Below are positions 31,723 to 40,182 of a stretch of DNA of 64,000 nucleotides, one piece after another. The notes beneath the pieces were generated by a model. The model saw nothing but the letters and a program-made list of their open reading frames with translations. It made no database searches and was not told where the DNA came from. Numbering within the stretch: position 1 is the first letter of the stretch; each line of letters starts with the position of its first letter. The DNA is from Loktanella sp. (GTDB lineage: Bacteria; Pseudomonadota; Alphaproteobacteria; Rhodobacterales; Rhodobacteraceae), in the NCBI GenBank assembly GCA_024635625.1, contig JAGXIQ010000084.1, forward strand, positions 1-64,000, in the 5' to 3' direction. A program made the translations under genes and the position numbers.

Positions 31723-31901
31723 CTGACCACACGCCAATCAACCTGAACAAGGTCCGCAAAGCCCGTGACCGCGCAGCGGAAAAAGCCGAGGCGGATGCGA
31801 ACGCAGCAAAGTTCGGGCGTAGCAAGGCAGAGCGTATGCTAGACGCTGCCCGCGCAGATAAAGCCCGGCTTGCCTTAGATCAGTCAAAGTTCGAAGAATG
31901 A
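31719..31901 (+). CDS. DUF4169 family small protein (60 aa)
   Basis: [48 protein letters not shown]; 4-nt overlap with fumC. Confidence 0.85.
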   Translation: MTDHTPINLNKVRKARDRAAEKAEADANAAKFGRSKAERMLDAARADKARLALDQSKFEE

Positions 31902-32143
31902 ACGTGTCGGTGTCCGCGCGCCCGGTCAAGCATTCGCTGACCCTGCGTGGGCACCGCACGTCTGTGTCGCTAGAGGACGCTTTTTGGCAGGCCTTTCGGT
32001 CATTGGCAGTGCGCCGAAATTTGACAATCAACGCCCTGGCCGCCCAAATTGACGCGGACCGTGGCGATGTCGGCCTAGCTTCTGCCATCCGTGTTTACGT
32101 GCTGCGCGACCTGCAGGCCGCAAGTGTTCAATCCAACGGGTAA
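31898..32143 (+). CDS. Ribbon-helix-helix domain-containing protein
   Basis: KHSLTLRGHRTSVSLEDAFWQAFRSLAVRRNLTINALAAQID; 4-nt overlap with preceding gene. Confidence 0.85.
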   Translation: MNVSVSARPVKHSLTLRGHRTSVSLEDAFWQAFRSLAVRRNLTINALAAQIDADRGDVGLASAIRVYVLRDLQAASVQSNG

Positions 32144-32349
32144 TAGACGTTATTCCGGGCCGTCATAACGACGGGCCGCCGCATTTCATTTCTAAATGTG
32201 TGCGGACGGTGTTGTGGTGGCCGTGTCATAAGCGCGGCCATGTATAGCGGTTCACGCTCGTATGGGTCGTAGGCATGCGGTTGCGCTGTCGCTTTGATCC
32301 ATACCATGCCTCGTCCTATAGCAGCAGAAAGTTTCGCAAGTGCCGTCAT
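32128..32349 (-). CDS. Possible small basic protein (about 73 aa), uncharacterised
   Basis: MTALAKLSAAIGRGMVWIKATAQPHAYDPYEREPLYMAALMTRPPQHRPHTFRNEMRRPVVMTARNNVYYPLD; otherwise empty region; convergent 16-nt overlap with RHH gene. Confidence 0.4.
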   Translation of the reverse strand: MTALAKLSAAIGRGMVWIKATAQPHAYDPYEREPLYMAALMTRPPQHRPHTFRNEMRRPVVMTARNNVYYPLD

Positions 32350-32473
32350 GGTGCCGCCTCTGATTGCCGATCCAGAGGCAGTTTTGGGCAATAATATTGT
32401 AAAGCCCGGTTAATGCGACAACGATCCTGTGGCCGCGTTTCCGTCAAATACGATGCGTATTAGTTAAGTGATT

Positions 32474-33832
32474 CTAAGCCGCAGATCGTGGCGATATCCG
32501 CAACCACATGCCGCCCGCTGTCCGAACTGTCAGGTGTGCCACCGGAACCGGCGGCCGCTCTTTCACTAATTCGAAACGATAGGCGCTTAGCAGTTGAGCC
32601 AGCAATACCACCCCTTCGATCATAGCGAACCCGGCCCCTGTACAGACGCGCGGTCCGGCCGAAAATGGCATGTACCCAGTACGCTGCCCGTTTTTTCCGT
32701 TCTCTGTCTGCCATCGGTTCGGGTCAAAGGCATCCGGGTTGTCCCAGATCCTTTCGTGGCGATGCAGATGCCATGGTGAAAGCACGACTTGCGCACCTAC
32801 TTTCACGCTGCGCTTGCGGAACACCTCTGGCCTCTTTGTTTCCCGCACCATCATCGGAACGGGAGGATACAGGCGAAGACTTTCTCGAAACACATCCCGC
32901 ACGGCCCGCAAGCCCGATAACCCTGCAAAGCTTCCGTCCCAAGCCTGCGATTCCAATGCTAACCGATCCTGCCAGTCGGGGTGCATGGCCAAAAGGTATA
33001 GCGTCCATGACAGCGCCGCGGCACTTGTCTCGTGACCCGCCAAAAAGAAGATCGCGACCTGATCAACCATCTGTGGCACGTCAAATGTTTGTCCCGTTTC
33101 AGGATCAGCCGTTGTCATAATCTTAGTCGCAAGATCATCGGGGGCTATCCCTGCTGTGATCTCTGCCAGCCGCCGGGTTGTCATGTCAGTTATAAGCCGA
33201 CGGATCAGCCGTGCCGTCATCCGCGTGTCCCGCCGGAAAAAACGCGGCATCCAACGTGGACCGGGAATAAAAGCCGCAAGGTTCAGGATTGGCTGTGTGC
33301 GTTGGTAAATCTTGAAGGCGGCAAAAACGTCGGTCGCGACCCGGTCCTCAATTGGGACAGAAAAAAGCGTCCGAAAGATAACGTCAGCGGCGGCATGGCT
33401 TGTTTCTGGCTCTATATCCTGTGGTGTACCGTCGGCCAACGGGGCCATGCGGGCAACAGCGGCGTCGCCTGCCGCCTTGATTGCCGGAAAGGTGTCACGC
33501 AGTCGGCCGCCCGCGAAAGCGGGATCGATGATGCGTCGCTGCTGCTTCCACAGATCGCCGTTCGTCAAAAAGACCGATGCCCCCAGCAATGGTCGCAATC
33601 CGGCGCCAATCCTGTCTGATTTTGGAAAGTCGTCGGGCCGCTCGTTCAAAATCAGACGGATCAGATCGGGATCGTTGATCATATAGCTGCGAAAGAATGG
33701 TGTTTTGAATTCTGCCATCCGCGCGCGATATAGCTTCGCAGGTTGCGCAGATAATATATCCGCCCGAAACAATCGTAGATAGCGGAACAAAGAGACCTTT
33801 GCTGGTCGCGCGGGCGGCTTCGCTGGAATCAC
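32474..33832 (-). CDS. Cytochrome P450
   Basis: Heme-binding loop FSAGPRVCTGAGFA, I-helix FFLAGHETSAAALSW, ExxR FRESLRLYPP. Confidence 0.95.
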   Translation of the reverse strand: MIPAKPPARPAKVSLFRYLRLFRADILSAQPAKLYRARMAEFKTPFFRSYMINDPDLIRLILNERPDDFPKSDRIGAGLRPLLGASVFLTNGDLWKQQRRIIDPAFAGGRLRDTFPAIKAAGDAAVARMAPLADGTPQDIEPETSHAAADVIFRTLFSVPIEDRVATDVFAAFKIYQRTQPILNLAAFIPGPRWMPRFFRRDTRMTARLIRRLITDMTTRRLAEITAGIAPDDLATKIMTTADPETGQTFDVPQMVDQVAIFFLAGHETSAAALSWTLYLLAMHPDWQDRLALESQAWDGSFAGLSGLRAVRDVFRESLRLYPPVPMMVRETKRPEVFRKRSVKVGAQVVLSPWHLHRHERIWDNPDAFDPNRWQTENGKNGQRTGYMPFSAGPRVCTGAGFAMIEGVVLLAQLLSAYRFELVKERPPVPVAHLTVRTAGGMWLRISPRSAA

Positions 33833-35070
33833 GGGGCCATGTCAGTGTATTTTGAGGCTGGAACATCAATGCGCGAAGTCGAAGGGGCGCGATTGCGAAA
33901 CCGATCACCAAGCGTCCGCGGACCGGCGGTGATGCGGAAATAATCGTAGTCGCCGGGACGGTCAAAGGCGCAGAGGTACTGGAAGTGGAGGCGGAAAAAC
34001 TTCCACCGCAAAGTGTTCCATCTTTCTGGAGAAAGCGTTTGCGAAAATGCGGCCGAAATGACAAGCGGCCACCGTTTTCCCGGTGCCTCTACGCCTGATA
34101 CGCTGACCGGATCGCAAAGCGCGAACGCGCAGCCGTCGCCGGGGGCTGTGACGTCGACCCAAGGCATGTTTTGGAGCGATAGAAAATGAAGATCACGCCG
34201 TAACCTTTTGGCGTCAGGCAGAAAAGAAACCATAGGCACAACTTGCCCCAACGATAGGAACGACAAGGTCGGACCATTTGTTGGCACGCGTCCGTCGCGA
34301 TGTAAATCCGACAAGACCGACACACCGAGATGCGCGCCGGATGAATGCCCGACGACAAGCACCTCATTAACCTCGGTCGTCAGCGCCTCTGCAATCTGAT
34401 CCGCGAAATCGGCCATCCGAGTCTCAAGCGCAGGTGGATTGGCACCCTTCCACCGGGCGGAATAGGCAAAATCGTGCATCAGGTAATAGGCGAAAAACTT
34501 GCCGTCTTTCTTTTGGCACCAACGCAACACCGCAACTGTAACCCCTGTCCCGGCGATCCACGCCAAAGCTGTCACGATCACGCCTAGGAAACCCTGCCCG
34601 GGGAGTTGTTTCACGACACTTGATGCCAGCAGCCCTAACAGCACCGCCACGACCAACTGCAACAGTAGCATCCCAACGGGATATAGTGCTGCGATCACCG
34701 GCCCCTTGCGCAGCCACATCAGCCGCCGCAGCGTACCACTTGTAATATAGGTCCAGGCCGTACGAACCAATTGCCAGTAGGTTGCGGGAATAGAATTCGA
34801 CATGCTGTCGCGGACTATGTCGGACCAGACAAGCACATCGACCTCTGCCGCGACATCGGCACCTTCGATCTTGGCATCAACCTTCCAGCCAAAGGTCTTG
34901 CCGCGTGTTTTCGGCTTAAGCGAAATTTCATAGCCGCTAATCGTAGCCTGCGCGGCACCTTCGGTACGATACAGCTCGCGGTATCGGCGCGCGTGGATAG
35001 GGTCGTAACCGGGGATGTAAAACACCCGCCGGCGCATCACCTGACCGTATTGATCGTCTGTCCTATTCAT
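33829..35070 (-). CDS. Membrane-associated alpha/beta-hydrolase-like protein
   Basis: Nucleophile-elbow-like VLVVGHSSGAHLGVSVL; two hydrophobic segments (ALYPVGMLLLQLVVAVLLGLLA, FLGVIVTALAWIAGTGVTVAVL); 4-nt overlap with P450. Confidence 0.7.
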   Translation of the reverse strand: MNRTDDQYGQVMRRRVFYIPGYDPIHARRYRELYRTEGAAQATISGYEISLKPKTRGKTFGWKVDAKIEGADVAAEVDVLVWSDIVRDSMSNSIPATYWQLVRTAWTYITSGTLRRLMWLRKGPVIAALYPVGMLLLQLVVAVLLGLLASSVVKQLPGQGFLGVIVTALAWIAGTGVTVAVLRWCQKKDGKFFAYYLMHDFAYSARWKGANPPALETRMADFADQIAEALTTEVNEVLVVGHSSGAHLGVSVLSDLHRDGRVPTNGPTLSFLSLGQVVPMVSFLPDAKRLRRDLHFLSLQNMPWVDVTAPGDGCAFALCDPVSVSGVEAPGKRWPLVISAAFSQTLSPERWNTLRWKFFRLHFQYLCAFDRPGDYDYFRITAGPRTLGDRFRNRAPSTSRIDVPASKYTDMAP

Positions 35071-35109
35071 TGGGGCACGCTAAGCGGCAATGCTGGCGAA
35101 ATTAAGCCT

Positions 35110-35865
35110 CTATCCAATCGAACCAAGCGCCGGAAACTGCTCTAGCAACCAAAAACTGAAGGCGCTGAACTGGCCTGTCACCATCATCAATCCGACGGTC
35201 CAAAGCAGCAGTCCAGAGGTCCGCTCGATCCTCTCCATGTGACGCTTCATCCAATTCATCGGCCCCTTTAATCGGGGGAAGAATGCGGCGACCGCAAGGA
35301 ACGGTAGTCCAAGCCCCAATGCATAAACTGCTAAAAGGATCGTGCCCCGCGCAACGTCGCCTTCTGACGCGGCCAGTCCAAGTATTGTGCCAAGGATTGG
35401 ACCAAGGCATGGGGTCCAGCCAAAGGCAAAGGCCAGCCCAAGGACATATGCACCAAATGCGCTGCCGCCATTGTCGCCAGTGGCCATACGAGCTTCTCGG
35501 TCTAGGAACCGCAAGCGGAAGATGCCGATGAAATGGGCGCCAAAAATCATCACGACGACGCCTGCAATTGGCACGAACCACCCTTGCCATTGCAACAAGG
35601 CCCGGCCCAGCGTCGAAAACGCCATGCCCAGCAGCAGAAACACCGTAGACAGGCCAAGTACGAACATCACCGCAGCCAGCATCACACGGCGCCGGGCGGT
35701 GGCGGTTTCGTCCAATTCGGTCACCGACACACCGCCCATATACGCAAGATACGGCGGTACGATTGGCAACACACAGGGTGACAGGAAAGACAGCAGGCCA
35801 GCGATCAGGGCAATGGCCATAGCGGGCAATAGGCTCGCATCCATCAGGGCGACGTTTTCGAACAT
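35110..35865 (-). CDS. ccdA: CcdA-family cytochrome c biogenesis / thiol-disulfide transmembrane protein
   Basis: LIAGLLSFLSPCVLPIVPPYLAYMGG; FAFGWTPCLGPILGTIL. Confidence 0.92.
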   Translation of the reverse strand: MFENVALMDASLLPAMAIALIAGLLSFLSPCVLPIVPPYLAYMGGVSVTELDETATARRRVMLAAVMFVLGLSTVFLLLGMAFSTLGRALLQWQGWFVPIAGVVVMIFGAHFIGIFRLRFLDREARMATGDNGGSAFGAYVLGLAFAFGWTPCLGPILGTILGLAASEGDVARGTILLAVYALGLGLPFLAVAAFFPRLKGPMNWMKRHMERIERTSGLLLWTVGLMMVTGQFSAFSFWLLEQFPALGSIG

Positions 35866-35977
35866 GGGGCCTCCTTTGGTTGTCGTGACAGGCTTAGGTC
35901 ATCAAAGGTCCAAGGTCACGAGGGGATGCGTCACGAGGGCGTTTACAAATTGACACATGCGCCCTAGCTCTGTGGTC

Positions 35978-36205
35978 ATGGATCATGATGCCGAACTTGA
36001 TGCGGTGGGCCTGCTGTGCCCACTGCCTGTTTTAAAAGCCCGCAAGCGTTTGCAGGCGCTTTCCAGCGGCCAAGTGCTGCGGGTACGCGCCGACGACCCG
36101 GCGGCGATTATTGACGTGCCCCACTATTGCTTCGAGGCCGGCCATACTCTTGCCGGGACCGAGGATGAAGGCGCAGTGCAAGTCTATTATATCCGCAAAG
36201 CATAG
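35978..36205 (+). CDS. tusA: TusA-family sulfurtransferase
   Basis: LDAVGLLCPLPVLKARKRLQAL CPxP motif; about 75 aa. Confidence 0.92.
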   Translation: MDHDAELDAVGLLCPLPVLKARKRLQALSSGQVLRVRADDPAAIIDVPHYCFEAGHTLAGTEDEGAVQVYYIRKA

Positions 36206-36244
36206 GTCGGTTTCGTCAGACGCTGAAACGTCAGATTGTCGAAC

Positions 36245-36276
36245 AAAAAAGGCGGGCCATGTAGCCCGCCTTTTTC
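36245..36276. terminator. Bidirectional terminator between tusA and rne
   Basis: AAAAAAGGCGGGC-catgta-GCCCGCCTTTTTC between convergent genes. Confidence 0.88.
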
Positions 36277-36295
36277 AAATTTAATTGACAGGTGA

Positions 36296-39094
36296 TTAAC
36301 GCCCCAACGACCACCAGCCGCGTTTTTTCGGCTTGGATTCGGCGTCGTCGTCTGTCGTCGATGCCTCATCGGCGACTTGCGCTACTGTGTCCGCAGACTT
36401 CGTCTCCGGCGCGGGGACCACTTCGGCGGGTGCAGGTTTCGAGACTTCTGCCGCTGCAGGTGCTGCTTCGGGTGCGACCGGGGTCGGTGCAACCTCCGTC
36501 GTCAGATCTGCGGTTGGCGCCGCTGACACGGCCTCTGCAGCTTCGGCTTCTGTTGTCACGACAACAGTTTCGGCCGAACCCTCTGCCGCGGGCTTCTTAG
36601 CCCGGCTCCGCCGCTTGGGCTTGGGCTTTTCCTCGGCCGCAGCCTCAGTCGTCGTGGGTATCGCTTCGCCTTCGGCCTCGGTGACCTTGGGCTTGCGGCG
36701 TGACCGGGCGCGGGGCTTGGGGGCTTCCTCTGCAGTAACTGTGCCTTCATCGGCAGCAGAAGGCACCTCTTCGGTTGCACTGATTGCAGCAGCTTCGGTC
36801 ACCTCTGCAGGTGCCTCAGCGACGGCCTTCGGCTTGCGGCTCCGCGAACGGGTGCGCTTGGGCTTCTCGGCGGGCTCTGCAGCGTCGGCACTCTGCGGTT
36901 GGTCCGCCTCGTCTGCGGCATCATCTGCATCGTCGTTGCCGTCTGTCTGGTCCTGATCGCTACCCTGTTCGCCAGCAGCACCGTTCTTCCGACGACGACG
37001 CCGACGACGCTTTTTCCGCGGCTGATCATCGGCCTCGCCATCTTCGTTTGTGGTGCGGGCTTTCTGTTCGGTAGGTGCCTGGGCCTCTGTCGCTTCGGGT
37101 GCTACAACGACCGCTTTTTCTTCCTCGACCTCGTCGAAGACATGTTCGTCGGCCTGATCCGCCGGGTCCATTTCCGGGGCAACGAACGGCTGTGCCTCTG
37201 GCACCACCCGCGTCGCGGTTTTGAACTTGTCGATGGCAAAATCCGGCGAAACAAGTGTCACATCGCATTCGACGCGCACGGACATTCCATAGCGTGTTTC
37301 TATACCGGCGACATGATCACGCTTGCCGTTCATGAGCGCATTCGCGATCGACACTGGTGCACGCACCAGTACTTCTTTGGAACGGGCGCGGACGCCTTCT
37401 TCTTCGATTTGGCGCAGAATGTTCAGCACAACGTTGTCATCTGACCGCAGCAGGCCCGTGCCGTGGCAATGTGGGCAAGGCTGCGTTGTCGCCTCTAGCA
37501 TGCCGGGACGTAGACGCTGACGCGACATTTCCAACAGACCAAACCCCGAGATACGACCCACCTGAATACGCGCGCGATCGTTTTTCAACGCATCCTTAAA
37601 CCGCTTTTCAACGGCCGCGTTGTTGCGACGCTCGTCCATGTCAATGAAGTCGATAACGATCAGACCTGCAAGGTCACGCAGGCGCGCCTGACGGGCAACC
37701 TCGTCGGCGGCCTCTAGGTTGGTCTTCAGCGCAGTTTGTTCGATCGAGCCTTCTTTGGTCGCCCGGCCGGAGTTGACGTCGACTGCAACCAAGGCCTCTG
37801 TCACGTCAATCACGATGTAGCCACCAGACGGCAGTTGCACCGTTGGATTGAACATACCAGCCAGATAGCCTTCGACCTGATAGCGCGCATAAAGCGGCAT
37901 CTGCTCAGCGTATTGCTTCACGTTTTTCGCATGCGACGGCATGATCATCCGCATGAAGTCTTTAGCGTTGCGATAGCCTTCGGACCCCGCGACGACGACT
38001 TCATCGATATCCTTAGAATACAAATCGCGGATCGTCCGCTTGATCAGATCGCCTTCTTCGTAAATCTTCGCCGGTGCGATGGATTTTAGTGTCAGCTCTC
38101 GGATCGTTTCCCACATACGCTGCAGGTATTCGTAATCGCGCTTGATTTCATTCCGGGTGCGCTGGCTGCCGGCGGTGCGGATGATCAGACCGGCGCCTTC
38201 GGGCACCAGCATCTCTCCGGCGATATCCTTCAGCTTCTTGCGGTCGGCGGTGTTCGTGATCTTGCGTGAAATGCCGCCACCGCGTGCGGTGTTCGGCATC
38301 AGGACGCAGTAGCGACCGGCCAGCGAAAGATAAGTCGTCAGTGCTGCGCCTTTATTGCCGCGCTCTTCCTTAACGACCTGTACCAGCATGATCTGGCGGA
38401 CTTTTACGACCTCTTGGATCTTATAACGCTTGGGGCGAGGCTTGCGAACGGGGCGGACGTCATCGCTGTCGTCGGCATCTGCCACGACGTCGATATCGTC
38501 GTCTTTGTCCGACGCAGACTGCAGATCGTTGTCATCGTTTTCGCCATTGTCGTCGTTTTGGTCTTCGTCGTGCGCAGGGGTATCAACGGGTGTCTCGCCG
38601 ACAAGCTCCATCGGGCTCGAACCTTCTTCAGGATCGTCTAGGTCAATCGTCTCCATGCCTGCCACGTCGCGTGACGTTGTCGCGTCGTCGGACTGGGTGC
38701 CCGCGGCTCGTGACCGGGGCTTGCGGGTACGGCGGCCACGGCTGACCGTTTCCTCTGCTGCATCATCCTCGGCGTCGTCGTCAGCTTTCTGGCTGTCGGC
38801 ATAGGCCTTTTCTTCAGCGATCAGCGCTTGGCGATCAGCGATCGGGATTTGATAATAATCGGGGTGAATTTCCGAAAAAGCGAGGAAACCGTGGCGGTTG
38901 CCGCCGTAATCTACGAAAGCGGCCTGCAACGAGGGTTCAACCCGCGTGACTTTGGCCAGATAGATGTTCCCAGCAAGCTGACGCTTGAACTGGCTTTCGA
39001 AATCAAATTCTTCGACTTTGTTTCCGTCCACCACAACGACGCGGGTTTCTTCCGCGTGGGTGGCGTCGATTAGCATTTTCTTCATGTTGTCCAT
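36296..39094 (-). CDS. rne: Ribonuclease E (RNase E/G family)
   Basis: MKKMLIDATHAEETRVVVVDGNKVEEFDFESQ; S1 and catalytic domains (IDFIDMDERRNNAAVEKRFKDALKNDRARIQVGRISGFGLLEMSRQRLRP; CPHCHGTG); low-complexity C-term. Start could be 39085. Confidence 0.95.
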   Translation of the reverse strand: MDNMKKMLIDATHAEETRVVVVDGNKVEEFDFESQFKRQLAGNIYLAKVTRVEPSLQAAFVDYGGNRHGFLAFSEIHPDYYQIPIADRQALIAEEKAYADSQKADDDAEDDAAEETVSRGRRTRKPRSRAAGTQSDDATTSRDVAGMETIDLDDPEEGSSPMELVGETPVDTPAHDEDQNDDNGENDDNDLQSASDKDDDIDVVADADDSDDVRPVRKPRPKRYKIQEVVKVRQIMLVQVVKEERGNKGAALTTYLSLAGRYCVLMPNTARGGGISRKITNTADRKKLKDIAGEMLVPEGAGLIIRTAGSQRTRNEIKRDYEYLQRMWETIRELTLKSIAPAKIYEEGDLIKRTIRDLYSKDIDEVVVAGSEGYRNAKDFMRMIMPSHAKNVKQYAEQMPLYARYQVEGYLAGMFNPTVQLPSGGYIVIDVTEALVAVDVNSGRATKEGSIEQTALKTNLEAADEVARQARLRDLAGLIVIDFIDMDERRNNAAVEKRFKDALKNDRARIQVGRISGFGLLEMSRQRLRPGMLEATTQPCPHCHGTGLLRSDDNVVLNILRQIEEEGVRARSKEVLVRAPVSIANALMNGKRDHVAGIETRYGMSVRVECDVTLVSPDFAIDKFKTATRVVPEAQPFVAPEMDPADQADEHVFDEVEEEKAVVVAPEATEAQAPTEQKARTTNEDGEADDQPRKKRRRRRRRKNGAAGEQGSDQDQTDGNDDADDAADEADQPQSADAAEPAEKPKRTRSRSRKPKAVAEAPAEVTEAAAISATEEVPSAADEGTVTAEEAPKPRARSRRKPKVTEAEGEAIPTTTEAAAEEKPKPKRRSRAKKPAAEGSAETVVVTTEAEAAEAVSAAPTADLTTEVAPTPVAPEAAPAAAEVSKPAPAEVVPAPETKSADTVAQVADEASTTDDDAESKPKKRGWWSLGR

Positions 39095-39494
39095 TCGCAT
39101 GACGCGGGCAACCGGCCCCGGGGGGCGCGGTCGTGCGGCTGTCATGTCTGATTAAGGCAATGGAAGCGCGGGCCATGATGACACCCCTTGGGGCGTCTTT
39201 CCGTTGGCCTAAATCTTGCGCGCCTTGCATCGCGGTCCTTGTCTGGCCCATGCACCGCACTGACCTGTTCATGTTGCCCGGTCACGATATTTCACATGAA
39301 AACCAGGGCGTTGTTACGGTCGAATTCGACCTTCGTCAGCTGCGCGGGACCGCAGGCGCAATGCCGTGGTTAACCAACGCAGAGAATCTCACCGGGCTTT
39401 TGCACATATCGTCATGGCAACCGCCCGTAGCACCTACATAGGGTGTAAAACTGTCACATGACAATCACAAACTGCATTTGTGGACGGGCGAACG

Positions 39495-40151
39495 TTATTG
39501 CCCGATTGCAAAGCCACCCGCAAAGAAGGTGTCTGCGCCCTGCCCGGTCAAAGTGGCGACGGCATTGACCGGCCCCAACTGGCCCACGAATTTGCCAGCC
39601 GTTCCCGCATAGGTCGCGTCACCGGCAAATCCTTTGCTGAACCCCGCGTCGCCCGAAGCGGTCAGGGTCAGTGCCCCATCGTCGGACTGGCCTGTCAAAC
39701 GACCTGCGGCAAAGTCGATGGTGGCGTTTAAGTTCCCCATAGGCCGTGTCACTTTCCACAGCGTCGGGTCTGTTGCCGCATTCGCGTTTGCAACGCGGAC
39801 GATCTGATATGTCCCCGTCATCAGCGCGTTACCGGTGGCGGGTGTGGTGCCCAAATCAGTTCCGGGTAGCAACCCAGCAATCGCAAGGTTGGCGCGCCCA
39901 GAGCCATTGCCGAAATCGGCAGCGTTGACGTTTCCGTAAGCCAAAGCATAGCCGTTTCCAGCTGCATCCTGCACGACCGTCGTGTCGCTTGCCGCGACGC
40001 CTGCAAAGCTGCCAGCGTCGGTCGGGACGGCCAACGTCGCACCAAAAGCAGAGGCCGCGCCAGATGGGGCACCAAACTGTTCTGAAAAGCTGCCGCTATC
40101 ACATCCCGCAAGCATGAAAAGTGTAGCTGTAGTCATTATCGTGCGGATCAT
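39495..40151 (-). CDS. Putative lipoprotein, TbpB-like beta-barrel domain suspected
   Basis: Lipobox MLAGC; C-term YAGTAGKFVGQLGPVNAVATLTGQGADTFFAGGFAIGQ resembles transferrin-binding-protein-like repeats. Confidence 0.6.
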   Translation of the reverse strand: MIRTIMTTATLFMLAGCDSGSFSEQFGAPSGAASAFGATLAVPTDAGSFAGVAASDTTVVQDAAGNGYALAYGNVNAADFGNGSGRANLAIAGLLPGTDLGTTPATGNALMTGTYQIVRVANANAATDPTLWKVTRPMGNLNATIDFAAGRLTGQSDDGALTLTASGDAGFSKGFAGDATYAGTAGKFVGQLGPVNAVATLTGQGADTFFAGGFAIGQ

Positions 40152-40182
40152 CGGCGCGGTCCTTGGCTAAGTTGCCGCGACC

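Noticed and set aside
36333-36956. Ser/Ala/Val-rich plus-strand ORF opposite the rne 3' end, and the repetitive codon runs there
   Set aside because: Antisense of RNase E low-complexity C-terminal tail; not a repeat array or separate gene
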